A DNA stretch of 64,000 bases from Paenibacillus caseinilyticus (GTDB lineage: Bacteria; Bacillota; Bacilli; Paenibacillales; NBRC-103111): the NCBI RefSeq assembly GCF_027533645.1, contig NZ_JAQAGY010000018.1, positions 1-64,000 of the forward strand, given 5' to 3'. Numbering within the stretch: the stretch's first letter is position 1; each line of letters begins with the position of its first letter. The notes beneath the pieces were generated by a model. That model did no database searches and was not told the DNA's origin. It worked only from the letters and a program-made list of their open reading frames with translations. Below are positions 42,418-51,799 of this stretch, piece after piece. The translations under genes were made by a program, and so were the position numbers.

Positions 42418-44457
42418 ATGAATACGTCCTTACAATCCAAGGAACCCGGCAAGCGCTCATGGGATACGAAGCGCATGCGGATGAATGTGCTGTTTTTTGC
42501 TGTGTTCGTGCTCTTCGCGATATTGGTCGTCCGTCTGGCCAAGCTGCAGTTTGTTCAAGGAGCGGAGCTCAAGCAGGCGGAGACCGAATTTACGGAGAGC
42601 TCGACGCCGATCCCGCCGATCCGCGGGAATATCTTCGACCGCAACGGGGCCCCTATGGCTTATACGGTCTCCACGCAGTCGCTCTTCTTCCGCATCACGG
42701 AGGGGGATCTCGGGGATCGGATGGATGAGATTATCTCGCTGGCGACGAGCCTGGAGAAGGTCTTCGCGGATTACGGAATCAAGAACGACAAGCCGCTGAC
42801 GGCCGCCGAGATTGTGGAGCGGATGGATGTCGGGTTTGATATCAATAAGAAGGAGACCCACATCAACGGGTACTCCTACATGCCGCGCCGGATCAAGTCC
42901 GATCTGACTCCGCAGGAAATCGCGTACCTGCTGGAGCACCGGGATGAGCTGAAGTGGCTCGAGGTCACGGAAGAGAGCGCAAGGGTGTACGACGAGCGCA
43001 ATCTGGCCGTCCAGCTCATCGGTTATCTGCGCCCCTTCTCTGCCGCGGTCAATGTCCAGAACTCCTACCTGAGTTCTTACCAGGCGAAGAAGGAAGAGTA
43101 CCTGGGCGATGAATATGTAGGTTATGACGGACTGGAGTATCTGTATCAGGAAGAACTCCGGGGCCAGAACGGAACCAAATCGTATCCGATCAACGCAGCC
43201 CAGAAGATTACGGGGCCTTATACGCTGACTCCGCCGGTCAAAGGCAACAATCTGATCCTCTCCATGGACCGTGAGGTGCAGCAGGCCGCCGAGGATGCGG
43301 TAACGGAGCACCTGGCCGCGATGAAGAGGGCTCCCGGCGGCTCGGTGCTGGCCCAAGGGAGGGAAGCGGTGGCAGGCTATGCCGTTGCGATGGAAGTGGA
43401 CACGGGCAAGGTGATGGCCATGGCGTCCATGCCGGACTACGATCCCAATATATGGCACGGGGGCGTATCCGGCTCGGAGTGGAGCGAGATCCGCTGCCGG
43501 TATCTCAACGGGGCGATCCGGGATCGGTGCGCCGATGTGCCCGAGAGCGAGATCAGCAAGCATCCGCCGTCCCTCGTGCCCCTGGGGTCGACCATCAAAC
43601 CGCTGACCGTGCTGCTCGGCATGAACGAGAAGCTGTTCGGTCCGTATGAGACCTACAATGACACCGGATCCTATATCTACGGGAAAGACAAGAGCCGGGT
43701 GAATAACTCGGGGTTCAAAGCGAACGGCTATATCAACGCCTCCCGCGCGCTGGAAGTATCCTCAAATACCTTCATGGCGGCGATGGTCGGGGAGCGGCTC
43801 TATAACCGGGGCGGCAGCCCTTTGGATACTTGGGATAAGTATATGAAGATGTTCGGTCTCGGAGTCAAGACGGAGAGCGATCTCCCGGGCGAGAGTCCGG
43901 GCGACATCTATTATTACGATACCGTAAAGGAGGCCAGTATGCAGGCCGCGCTGGTGCAGGCTTCCTTCGGTCAGCAGGGTCGCTACACGGCGCTGCAGCT
44001 GGCCCAGTATACGGCGATGCTCGCGAATAAGGGCAAGCGGTTGAAGCCCCTCTTCGTGGACCGCATCGTCACGTACGACAACAAGCAGGTGGTCAAAGAG
44101 ATGCAGCCGGTAGTCCTCAGCCAGGAGACATTCCCCGATACGTATTGGAATGTTATTCGAGAGGGCATGCTCAAAGTGTCGAAGACCGGCTTCGAGGGCA
44201 GCGAAGCGGATTATACCGTAGCCGCGAAGACGGGAACCTCCCAGATGTCGGTGGCCGGCAAGAGCCTGGAGAATGCCGTGTTCATCGCTTACGCGCCGGC
44301 GGAGAAGCCGAAGCTTGCCGTGGCGGTTGTGGTGCCGGAAGGCGGCTACGGGGCGTACGGAGCCGCACCTATTGCCAGGAAGATTTTTGATGCTTACAAT
44401 GAACGCATAGGGCTTCATGGCACGCCGAAAGCCCCTGCAGGAGAGGAGCCGCAGTAA
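42418..44457 (+). CDS. Class B penicillin-binding protein (transpeptidase), copy 1
   Basis: 679 residues. One N-terminal membrane segment (about 22-41), then a PBP dimerisation domain (PIRGNIFDRNGAPMAY...), then the transpeptidase: SxxK at S391-K394 (PLGSTIKPL), SxN at 448-450 (VSSNTF) and KTGT at 604-607. It cross-links peptidoglycan outside the membrane. It has no glycosyltransferase domain. The architecture resembles PBP2/PbpA-PbpH elongation enzymes, though sporulation-specific homologues also exist. A close paralogue follows two bases later. Confidence 0.93.
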   Translation: MNTSLQSKEPGKRSWDTKRMRMNVLFFAVFVLFAILVVRLAKLQFVQGAELKQAETEFTESSTPIPPIRGNIFDRNGAPMAYTVSTQSLFFRITEGDLGDRMDEIISLATSLEKVFADYGIKNDKPLTAAEIVERMDVGFDINKKETHINGYSYMPRRIKSDLTPQEIAYLLEHRDELKWLEVTEESARVYDERNLAVQLIGYLRPFSAAVNVQNSYLSSYQAKKEEYLGDEYVGYDGLEYLYQEELRGQNGTKSYPINAAQKITGPYTLTPPVKGNNLILSMDREVQQAAEDAVTEHLAAMKRAPGGSVLAQGREAVAGYAVAMEVDTGKVMAMASMPDYDPNIWHGGVSGSEWSEIRCRYLNGAIRDRCADVPESEISKHPPSLVPLGSTIKPLTVLLGMNEKLFGPYETYNDTGSYIYGKDKSRVNNSGFKANGYINASRALEVSSNTFMAAMVGERLYNRGGSPLDTWDKYMKMFGLGVKTESDLPGESPGDIYYYDTVKEASMQAALVQASFGQQGRYTALQLAQYTAMLANKGKRLKPLFVDRIVTYDNKQVVKEMQPVVLSQETFPDTYWNVIREGMLKVSKTGFEGSEADYTVAAKTGTSQMSVAGKSLENAVFIAYAPAEKPKLAVAVVVPEGGYGAYGAAPIARKIFDAYNERIGLHGTPKAPAGEEPQ

Positions 44458-44459
44458 GG

Positions 44460-46514
44460 ATGAAAAAGCCGATCGAGATGGAAGATCCGACGAAACAGGA
44501 AACGCAGAAACGACGTCATTTTACCATACGAATCAACCTGTTCTTCTTCTTCACCTTCTTCCTGTTCTCCGTCCTGATCGTGCGCCTTGCGATGCTCCAA
44601 TTCGTCGAGGGGAAAGAACTGAAAGCCGAGAAGGACGAAATCAATAAGGCGAATACGCCGATCGCCCCGATCCGCGGGAATATCTATGACCGGCAGAAGG
44701 TGCCGCTCGCTTATACGACATCGACCCAGTCGCTGTACTTCCGCATTGAGCAGAACCAGCCGAAGGATGCGGTCGTGGCGCTCGCCCGGGAACTGGAGAG
44801 AATCTTCGCGACCTATGGACGCAAAGATGAGAAGCAGCCTACCGCCGAAGAGATCATCGCCGAGATGGATGTAGGCTACGGTCTTGATATGGTGAAGAAT
44901 AATGACGCACCGAGTTATTATTCCGTACCGCGGCGGCTGAAGACCGATCTGGATAAGAATGAGATCGCCTATCTGATGGAGCATCGCGACGAACTCAAGT
45001 GGCTGGAGATTATGGAAGAGAGCATCCGGCAGTACGACTACGACAACACGCCGGCTGTCCAGCTTCTCGGCTATATGCGGCAGTTCTCCAGGGCGCGGGC
45101 CTCTAACTTGAACCTGGACTTGTACAAAGACAAAACGAAGACCAAAGGTTATCTCGATACCGAGTATGTGGGATATGATGGGATCGAGTATATGTACCAG
45201 GAGGAGCTGCGGGGGAAGAACGGGCTGAAGACGTATCCCGTGAACGCTGCCCACAAAATTATCGGCAAGGTGGACGTCACCCCGCCTACGAAGGGAAACA
45301 ATCTGTACCTGACCATAGACAGGAATGTGCAGCTTGCCACCGAGAAGGCGATTACCGAACGTTTGGCGTGGCTGCAGGGGCCGGGCAGGTCCAACCGGTA
45401 TGCCGCCAAAGGCTCGAATGCGGTTGCAGGCTACGCAGTCGCCATCGAGGTGAAGACGGGCAAAGTTGTGACGATGGCGAGTATGCCGGACTATGATCCG
45501 AAGGTCTGGTCAGGACCGATCTCGAACGAAAAGTATGCCGAAATTCAATCGAAGATCAATAATGGCACGATCACGACCGCTTATCCGGACTACCCCGAAG
45601 ACAAGCTGAAATACCATCCGACGTCGATCGTTTACATGGGATCGGTCGTCAAGCCGCTTTCCGTGCTGATCGGATTGAATGAAGGCTTGTTTACAACCAA
45701 TACCGTGTATCGTGATACAGGCGTCTTTACGTACGGGAAAGATAATAATGCTAAGCTGACCAACTCGGACGGCGCGGCTTGGGGCCCGATTAATGCCACG
45801 GATGCCATCTGGCACTCTTCCAACACCTTCATGTCGGCGATGATCGGACATGAGCTGCACCGCAGAAAAGGTACGGAGGCCGTAACGATCTGGAAAGATT
45901 ACTTGGCCAAATTCGGCCTGGGTGTTACAACCGGCAGCGGGCTCCCTAGGGAGTATGCGGGACTCAGCGAATTCGAGAGCAATACCAAGGAATCCGTCCA
46001 GCAGCGTATGGTCTTCGCGTCCTGGGGACAGAACGAGAAGTATACGACACTGCAGCTGGCTCAATATGCGACCACACTCGCAACCCGGGGGGAGCGGCTG
46101 CAGCCCCTGCTCGTGGACCGGATCGAGACGTATGAAGGGCAGCTCATCAAGGAATTCAACGAAAAGGTCGTGCTGGACAAAACGGAGTTCCCCAAAACGT
46201 ACTGGGATGCGGTGATTCGAGGGATGGCTAAGGTTGGCGTGCAAGGCTTCGACGACTTCCCTTATACACTCGCCCGCAAAACCGGTACGTCAACCCAGCG
46301 CGTGGCCGGCGGCAAGGAAATCGATAACGCGGTGTTCATTGCTTTCGCACCGATCGAGGATCCGAAGCTTGCCGTCGCGGTGGTTGTTCCCGAAGGGGGC
46401 TTCGGTTCCTACGGTGCCGCACCGATTGCCCGCAAGATCTTTGATGCTTACGATCAATATTACGGCCTGGACGGCAAGCCCAAAGGTCCGAAAACACCAG
46501 TCACAACTCCATAG
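44460..46514 (+). CDS. Class B penicillin-binding protein (transpeptidase), copy 2
   Basis: 684 residues, a tandem paralogue of the preceding gene with the same layout: membrane anchor (about 23-44), PIRGNIYDRQKVPLAY, SxxK at S395-K398 (MGSVVKPL), SxN at 453-455 (HSSNTF) and KTGT at 607-610. All catalytic residues are intact, so both copies should be active. Only two bases separate the genes and the start sits in AAGGATGAAA, so translation is probably coupled. A strong terminator ends the unit. Confidence 0.93.
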   Translation: MKKPIEMEDPTKQETQKRRHFTIRINLFFFFTFFLFSVLIVRLAMLQFVEGKELKAEKDEINKANTPIAPIRGNIYDRQKVPLAYTTSTQSLYFRIEQNQPKDAVVALARELERIFATYGRKDEKQPTAEEIIAEMDVGYGLDMVKNNDAPSYYSVPRRLKTDLDKNEIAYLMEHRDELKWLEIMEESIRQYDYDNTPAVQLLGYMRQFSRARASNLNLDLYKDKTKTKGYLDTEYVGYDGIEYMYQEELRGKNGLKTYPVNAAHKIIGKVDVTPPTKGNNLYLTIDRNVQLATEKAITERLAWLQGPGRSNRYAAKGSNAVAGYAVAIEVKTGKVVTMASMPDYDPKVWSGPISNEKYAEIQSKINNGTITTAYPDYPEDKLKYHPTSIVYMGSVVKPLSVLIGLNEGLFTTNTVYRDTGVFTYGKDNNAKLTNSDGAAWGPINATDAIWHSSNTFMSAMIGHELHRRKGTEAVTIWKDYLAKFGLGVTTGSGLPREYAGLSEFESNTKESVQQRMVFASWGQNEKYTTLQLAQYATTLATRGERLQPLLVDRIETYEGQLIKEFNEKVVLDKTEFPKTYWDAVIRGMAKVGVQGFDDFPYTLARKTGTSTQRVAGGKEIDNAVFIAFAPIEDPKLAVAVVVPEGGFGSYGAAPIARKIFDAYDQYYGLDGKPKGPKTPVTTP

Positions 46515-46527
46515 GTGACCACTGCAG

Positions 46528-46557
46528 AACCTCCCTTGGCGGGAGGTTTTCTTTTTT
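46528..46557 (+). terminator. Terminator of the PBP pair
   Basis: ACCTCCC/GGGAGGT with a TTGGC loop and a T-rich tail. Confidence 0.88.
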
Positions 46558-46565
46558 ATTTAATT

Positions 46566-46596
46566 GTTGCATAAGGGAAACTTATTTGTGTATAAT
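46566..46596 (+). promoter_or_regulatory. mntABCD promoter with MntR-like operator
   Basis: TTGCAT (46567-46572) and TATAAT (46591-46596) are spaced by 18 bases. GTTGCATAAGGGAAAC at 46566-46581 matches the Bacillus MntR site TTTGCCTTAAGGAAAC at 12 of 16 positions and covers the -35. Confidence 0.65.
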
Positions 46597-46690
46597 AAAA
46601 ATATAGTCGGGTGGGCAATAAATATTGTCCCATACAACAATTAAGGTCTAAGACAACTTTTTGACACCATATATATGGAGGAATAATACT

Positions 46691-47674
46691 ATGACAAAGA
46701 TTGGAGCGAAGGCTGTGAAACCGAAGACTCCCATGCCGTCCTCATGGAAACGGTTCATCATGACGATTCTGTTCCTGGGCTTGGCCGTCAGCCTCACGGC
46801 CTGCGGACAGGATGAAGCTGCCGGTGCCGGGGCATCCGGCAAAGTGAAGATCACGGCGACGACCGGCATGATAGCGGATATCGCGGGCGAAGTTGGCGGA
46901 GATGACGTGGAAGTGACCGGGCTGATGAAAGCGGGGGTGGACCCCCATTTGTATAAGGCGTCCCAAGGGGACGTGAAGAAGCTCGAGCAGGCGGACATTA
47001 TCTTCTACAACGGACTGCATCTGGAAGGCAAGATGGTCGAAATCTTCGAGAACATGCAGAAATCGAAGCCAACCGTGGCGGTCTCGAAGAACATTCCGGA
47101 GTCGAAGCTACGCAGTATGGATGACGGCACCGCTTCGCATGACCCGCATATCTGGTTCGACGTCAAGCACTGGATGTCGGCGACCGAGACCGTCCGGGAC
47201 GAACTGGCCCGCGTGGATGCGGGCCATGCGGAATCCTACCGGAAGAACGCCGAGGCCTATCTTGCGAAGCTCAAGGAACTCGACACCTATGCCAAAGAGC
47301 AGATCGCCACGATACCGGAGTCCCAGCGGGTACTCGTCACCGCGCATGACGCCTTCGGCTACTTCGGGGATGCTTACGGGATTAAGGTCATGGGGCTGCA
47401 GGGCATCTCGACCGCCTCGGAGCCCGGTTCCAAGGATGTGATCGACCTGCGCGATTATCTCGTACAGCACAAGATCAAGGCAGTGTTCGTCGAGTCGAGC
47501 GTCCCGAAGAAGTCGATCGAAGCGATGATCGAAGGGGCCAAGAAGCAGGGACATGACATACAGATCGGCGGGGAGCTGTTCTCCGATGCGATGGGGGCGG
47601 AGGGAACGGCCGAGGGGACGTACTTAGGCATGGTTCGTCATAATGTGGACACGATCGTGAAGGCATTGAAATAA
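46691..47674 (+). CDS. mntA: Metal-binding lipoprotein of a Mn/Zn ABC transporter
   Basis: 327 residues of the cluster A-I (TroA/PsaA) family. The lipobox VSLTAC places the lipidated Cys at residue 38. Metal ligands: H86 (DPHLYKAS), H153 (DPHIWFDV), H219 (VTAHDAFGYFG) and D299 (LFSDAMG). The third ligand is His, as in TroA, rather than the Glu of PsaA, so Mn or Zn are both possible; the MntR-like operator and the BCD gene order favour Mn. ATG 46691 has GGAGG upstream; 29 residues precede the hydrophobic signal core, a rather long n-region. Confidence 0.9.
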   Translation: MTKIGAKAVKPKTPMPSSWKRFIMTILFLGLAVSLTACGQDEAAGAGASGKVKITATTGMIADIAGEVGGDDVEVTGLMKAGVDPHLYKASQGDVKKLEQADIIFYNGLHLEGKMVEIFENMQKSKPTVAVSKNIPESKLRSMDDGTASHDPHIWFDVKHWMSATETVRDELARVDAGHAESYRKNAEAYLAKLKELDTYAKEQIATIPESQRVLVTAHDAFGYFGDAYGIKVMGLQGISTASEPGSKDVIDLRDYLVQHKIKAVFVESSVPKKSIEAMIEGAKKQGHDIQIGGELFSDAMGAEGTAEGTYLGMVRHNVDTIVKALK

Positions 47675-47740
47675 GGGTGTCCCCACATATCAAGCGAGCG
47701 GCGCCCGAGAGCGCCGGCAGGGCAGAGGAGCGGAAGCGTT

Positions 47741-48508
47741 ATGGGAGTATCATTATCACCGTTATCGGTAGAAGGCTTGACGGTAGCCTATCAGAAGAAG
47801 CCGGTGCTGCGGGATATCCGATTCGAGATTCCGGAAGGAAAGCTGATCGGTATCGTAGGACCGAACGGTGCGGGCAAATCTACTTTGATCAAATCGGTTC
47901 TCGGTCTCATCCCGCGCGTGACCGGCGAAGTATCGATCTACGGCCGGCCGTATGCGGAACAGCGCAAGCTGATCGGCTATGTCCCGCAGCGCGAATCGGT
48001 GGATTGGGATTTCCCGACTTCGGCCCTGGATGTCGTGACCATGGGCCGCTACGGCCATCTAGGCTGGTTCAGGCGGCCGGGAGCCAGAGAGAAGGGCATT
48101 GCCATGGACTGCCTCGAGAAGGTCGGCATGGCGGACTTTGCCGGACGGCAGATCTCGCAGCTGTCGGGCGGGCAGCAACAGCGCATCTTCCTGGCGCGGG
48201 CTTTGGCGCAGGATGCCAAACTGTATTTCATGGATGAGCCCTTCGTCGGCGTGGATGCGGCTACGGAGAAGGCGATCATCACCCTGCTGAACGAGCTCAA
48301 GAAGCAGGGCAAGACGGTGCTGGTCGTCCATCATGACCTGGCTACCGTGAAGGAGTACTTCGACTGGATCATGCTGCTGAATGTAGAGCTGATGGGCATC
48401 GGCCCGGTCAGTGAATGGTTCACCAAAGAGCATCTGCAGCGGACCTACGGCGGACGGCTTGCTCTCTTGGACCGGGACGATGAGGCAGTCATCGTCCAGG
48501 CGAGGTGA
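47741..48508 (+). CDS. mntB: Mn/Zn ABC transporter ATP-binding protein
   Basis: A 255-residue ATPase: Walker [10 protein letters not shown] (about residues 41-49), Q-loop [21 protein letters not shown] (the VDWDFP wording is typical of MntB/ZnuC-type transporters), signature [15 protein letters not shown], Walker [13 protein letters not shown] and H-loop VVHHDL. It drives uptake through MntC/MntD. It follows mntA by 66 bp; mntC starts 6 bases after its stop. Confidence 0.93.
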   Translation: MGVSLSPLSVEGLTVAYQKKPVLRDIRFEIPEGKLIGIVGPNGAGKSTLIKSVLGLIPRVTGEVSIYGRPYAEQRKLIGYVPQRESVDWDFPTSALDVVTMGRYGHLGWFRRPGAREKGIAMDCLEKVGMADFAGRQISQLSGGQQQRIFLARALAQDAKLYFMDEPFVGVDAATEKAIITLLNELKKQGKTVLVVHHDLATVKEYFDWIMLLNVELMGIGPVSEWFTKEHLQRTYGGRLALLDRDDEAVIVQAR

Positions 48509-48513
48509 ACGCC

Positions 48514-49482
48514 ATGCTGACCTTACTCTTCGAGATGTTCCGGGACCCGAACGCCCAGTGGATTCTGCTCGGCAGCATGCTGCTTGGTCTCAGCAGCGGT
48601 GTGCTCGGCAGCTTCGCGTATCTCCGCAAGCAGAGCCTGATGGGCGATGCCCTGGCCCATGCCGCGCTGCCGGGCGTCTGTATCGCCTTCATGCTCACCG
48701 GGTCGAAGTCGATCTTCTTCTTCCTGATCGGCGCCGTCCTCGCCGGACTGACCGCCACGTTCGGTATCGGTTATGTGACGCGCCATACCCGGATCAAGCA
48801 GGACTCGGCCCTTGGGATCGTGCTCTCCGTCTTCTTTGGTCTCGGCATCGTGCTGTTGACCAAGATTCAGCATGAAGGCAGCGGCAACCAGAGCGGCCTC
48901 GACAAGTTCCTGTTCGGTCAGGCCGCCTCCATGGTCTTCAAGGATGTCGTGACGATGGCCGTGGTCGCTGCGCTGCTTGTACTCGTCTGCACGCTGCTCT
49001 TCAAGGAATTCAAGCTGCTGAGCTTCGACCAGGGTTTTGCCAAGGGGATTGGGATGCCGGTCGCTTTCCTCGACCAATTCATGATGTTCTTGATCGTCGT
49101 AGCCGTCGTGGTCGGCATTCAGACCGTCGGTGTCGTGTTGATGTCCGCACTGCTGATCACGCCGGCCGTGTCGGCACGCTATTGGACGGAGCGCCTCGGA
49201 GTGATGGTCGTTCTGTCCGGACTCTTCGGCGCGGTGAGCGGCTTCCTCGGCACGTGGATCAGCGGGGCGGCCAACAACCTGCCGACCGGGCCGCTTAGCG
49301 TACTGTCGGCAACGGCGCTGTTCGTCGTGTCGGTGCTCTTCGCTCCCCGGCGGGGGCTCGTAGCGAAGCTGCTGGAGCGGACGGCGGTCAAAAGAAACGT
49401 CGTCAGCGTGCAGCAGCCGCAGGTGCGCCTGAACAGCGTGCAGCAGCCGGTCTCGGCCGCAGGAGAGGAGGGAAGGCCATGA
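48514..49482 (+). CDS. mntC: Mn/Zn ABC transporter permease (first)
   Basis: A 322-residue ABC-3 family permease with about eight segments: GVLGSFAYLRKQSLMGDALAHAALPGVCIAFML (conserved DALAHAALPG), LLSFDQGFAKGIGMPV (cytoplasmic contact) and GVVLMSALLITPAVSARYWT. The C-terminal 35 residues are polar and repeat VQQPQ/VQQPV. The ATG at 48514 fits AGGTGA 6 bases upstream; a GTG at 48505 overlapping the mntB stop is the alternative. Overlaps mntD by 4 bases. Confidence 0.92.
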   Translation: MLTLLFEMFRDPNAQWILLGSMLLGLSSGVLGSFAYLRKQSLMGDALAHAALPGVCIAFMLTGSKSIFFFLIGAVLAGLTATFGIGYVTRHTRIKQDSALGIVLSVFFGLGIVLLTKIQHEGSGNQSGLDKFLFGQAASMVFKDVVTMAVVAALLVLVCTLLFKEFKLLSFDQGFAKGIGMPVAFLDQFMMFLIVVAVVVGIQTVGVVLMSALLITPAVSARYWTERLGVMVVLSGLFGAVSGFLGTWISGAANNLPTGPLSVLSATALFVVSVLFAPRRGLVAKLLERTAVKRNVVSVQQPQVRLNSVQQPVSAAGEEGRP

Positions 49483-50363
49483 ATGACTTTTGGATTATTC
49501 TTACGGCCTGCCTGGTGGCCTGCTCCTGCAGCATTCTCGGCTGTTTCCTGGTACTGCGGCGCATGGCGATGATCGGCGATGCGATCTCGCACTCCGTACT
49601 GCCGGGCATCGTCATCGCCTTCCTCATCAGCGGCTCGCGGGACTCGCTGTTCATGATGCTGGGCGCTTCCGTGATCGGCCTCTTGACCGTATTCCTTATC
49701 CAGTGGTTCCACCAGAGCGGCGTGCAGTCCGATGCCTCGATCGGTGTCGTGTTCACCGCCTTGTTCGCGCTCGGCGTACTGCTCGTCTCTATGTATACGC
49801 GTCAAGTTGATCTGGATCTCGACTGCGTCCTCTATGGAGAGATCATCGCCGTCCCATGGGAGACGCTGCAGCTCGGCGGCATAGACATAGGTCCCAAGGC
49901 GGTCTGGGGGCTCGGGCTGGTGCTGACGCTCAGCGTGCTGTGTATCGGCCTGTTCTACAAGCAGTTCAAAATCTGCGCGTTCGACCCGGCCATGGCGGCC
50001 GCGGTCGGCATCCCGGTAGCCTTGTTCCACTATCTGCTCATGGGACTCGTATCGGTGACGACCGTCGCCTCCTTCGAGAGCGTCGGTGCGATCCTCGTCG
50101 TCGGTATGCTGGTCGTCCCCGCGGCAGCGGCTTACCTGCTGACCGAAGTGCTCAGCCGCATGATCTTCTACAGCATGGGCATCGGCATCCTCAGCGCCGT
50201 GTCGGGATACTATCTCTCCGTCTCGCTCGATGCCTCCATTGCAGGGTGCATGATCACCATGGCCGGCGCCCTGTTCGTCCTGGCCCTGCTCTTCTCCCCC
50301 TCGCACGGCGTTCTCGTCCGCAAGTGGAGACAGAAGCGCAGCACCGCTGCCGGGACCTACTGA
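49479..50363 (+). CDS. mntD: Mn/Zn ABC transporter permease (second)
   Basis: A 294-residue ABC-3 permease: LGCFLVLRRMAMIGDAISHSVLPGIVIAFL, CAFDPAMAAAVGIPVALFHYLL and GAILVVGMLVVPAAAAYLLT. Its ATG overlaps the mntC stop (ATGA) and has GGAGGG upstream. Two different permeases in one operon match the MntABCD arrangement of Bacillus. A perfect terminator follows. Confidence 0.92.
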   Translation: MNDFWIILTACLVACSCSILGCFLVLRRMAMIGDAISHSVLPGIVIAFLISGSRDSLFMMLGASVIGLLTVFLIQWFHQSGVQSDASIGVVFTALFALGVLLVSMYTRQVDLDLDCVLYGEIIAVPWETLQLGGIDIGPKAVWGLGLVLTLSVLCIGLFYKQFKICAFDPAMAAAVGIPVALFHYLLMGLVSVTTVASFESVGAILVVGMLVVPAAAAYLLTEVLSRMIFYSMGIGILSAVSGYYLSVSLDASIAGCMITMAGALFVLALLFSPSHGVLVRKWRQKRSTAAGTY

Positions 50364-50404
50364 GTCTTCTACGCCCGTGCGCCAAGCGTGGCTGAATCCA
50401 CAAG

Positions 50405-50442
50405 CAAAAGGCTCCTTCCCTGTGATGGGGAAGGAGCCTTTT
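50405..50442 (+). terminator. Terminator of mntABCD
   Basis: AAAAGGCTCCTTCCC/GGGGAAGGAGCCTTTT, a 15-bp stem with T and A runs on both sides. Confidence 0.92.
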
Positions 50443-50625
50443 GTGGTAGGGTCTGCATGGGTTTGCGGGTTGCAAATGCTGGGAACGGGTTGGCAAGTGT
50501 GGGCTGTGTTATGCTTCGTTCTTTGTCATAGCTGTTGTTCTTGCTATTGTCTGTGCTCTTGCCTTCGCTTAGGCACTTGCTTTGCCCTTGCACTCGTCCT
50601 TGCCCTTCCCCCTGCACAGCGAAGT

Positions 50626-50710
50626 ATACCCTTTTTGAAAGTGACCTTTGAGCGAAGCTCAAAGGAACGCAAAAAGGGTATTACGAGTATCTCAAAAAGG
50701 GTATCACGAG
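50626..50710. repeat. Nested inverted repeat with an extra direct repeat
   Basis: Outer arms ATACCCTTTTTG / GCAAAAAGGGTAT (50626-50637, 50669-50681, one mispair) enclose an inner perfect hairpin CCTTTGAGC GAA GCTCAAAGG. A 17-base segment at 50671-50687 recurs at 50694-50710 with one change. The region 50443-50625 before it shows no gene. Confidence 0.85.
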
Positions 50711-50714
50711 CCTC

Positions 50715-51554
50715 CTACGAGCGTCCCCAAACCTTCCCGAACCCTTCCCGCGAACGCACCAGAAGCTCCTCCACCGGCTCAGCAGACGGCTGCGCCGTCA
50801 GCACTTCCTGCGCGACCACGCCCGTGTAGCCAATCTCCTGCAGCCCCTGCAGGAAAGCGGCGAGGTCAATTACGCCTTCGCCAGGGTAGACGCGGTCATT
50901 ATCCAGCACCTCGGGCAGCGGCACATCCTTGGCGTCGTTGATATGCACATGCACGATCTGGTCCGCCCGCAGCTTGCGGATATCCTCTAGCGTGCCTCCG
51001 GTCGTATACCAATGATAGGCATCGTACAGCAGCCCCACATTGCTGCATCCGATCGCATCGATCCATTCGAGCGTTTCCCCGGCTGTCCAGATGAACGGAT
51101 GCTTCCACCGGGTGCGCAGATGATGCGGGCCTACGAATTCCAGACCGAGACGAATGCCATATGCACCGAGAATCTCGGCGCAGGTACGCATCCGGCGGGT
51201 GGCGACAGCCATGAAACGGGCCGCAGGGTAGTCGGTTGAGGGCAGCACATAAGTGCAGCAGGAGGTTACCCCGAGCTTGGCAGCCGCTTCAGCGTCCTTG
51301 GCTAGGCGGGAGAGGCCGGCGCGGAACACGTCCTCCGTTTGTCTCCATTCCGGAGACAAGCCGATGGCGCCGATGATCACGCCCTGGTTCTGCAGTTCCT
51401 GCAGAACCACTTCGCTGCCGGCGGCATCGATCCACTCTTCGAGCTCCGAGCCGACGGCATCGACGGCACCGAACCCGTAGCGGGAGGCAAGGGAGACGAA
51501 TGCGGGCAGGGGAGGGGGTTGGCCGAGTCCGGCCCGTGTAAGTCCTTTGATCAT
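50715..51554 (-). CDS. Sugar phosphate isomerase/epimerase (xylose isomerase-like TIM barrel)
   Basis: 279 residues of the AP_endonuc_2 fold. Metal and substrate positions appear in LGLEFVGPHHLR (Glu), VGLLYDAYHWYTTGG (Asp/His), IVHVHINDAKD (His) and VVAQEVLT (Glu). Relatives interconvert inositol or sugar derivatives. The ATG at 51554 has AGGAG about 10 bases upstream. It is monocistronic and the substrate is not known. Confidence 0.88.
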   Translation of the reverse strand: MIKGLTRAGLGQPPPLPAFVSLASRYGFGAVDAVGSELEEWIDAAGSEVVLQELQNQGVIIGAIGLSPEWRQTEDVFRAGLSRLAKDAEAAAKLGVTSCCTYVLPSTDYPAARFMAVATRRMRTCAEILGAYGIRLGLEFVGPHHLRTRWKHPFIWTAGETLEWIDAIGCSNVGLLYDAYHWYTTGGTLEDIRKLRADQIVHVHINDAKDVPLPEVLDNDRVYPGEGVIDLAAFLQGLQEIGYTGVVAQEVLTAQPSAEPVEELLVRSREGFGKVWGRS

Positions 51555-51799
51555 GAAGAACACGCTCCTTTTCCACGTACGATAGATAGGGACAACCTCT
51601 GGACGGGCAGCCCTTAGGCGCCTTCATTCTAACGAACCGGCCGCAGGCTGTCTACTCGGAAATCACGACATTCCCGTGCAAAAGGACGCCATTTCCTGAA
51701 AACGCTGCGAATATGGTATACTGTTGTATCGGACTATTACGTATGCGCTGACGGCGCGCCGCCATGCGGACACCGCAGCTTGAGGAGGAAGAACACCAT

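Noticed and set aside
49179-50306. A 375-codon open frame antisense to mntC/mntD
   Set aside because: Acidic/His-rich composition typical of the reverse complement of membrane-protein genes; no start signals.
50443-50829. Possible small gene after the mnt terminator
   Set aside because: Cys/Leu/Pro-rich translation, no ribosome binding site, and it crosses the nested inverted repeat and the 3' end of the isomerase-like gene.
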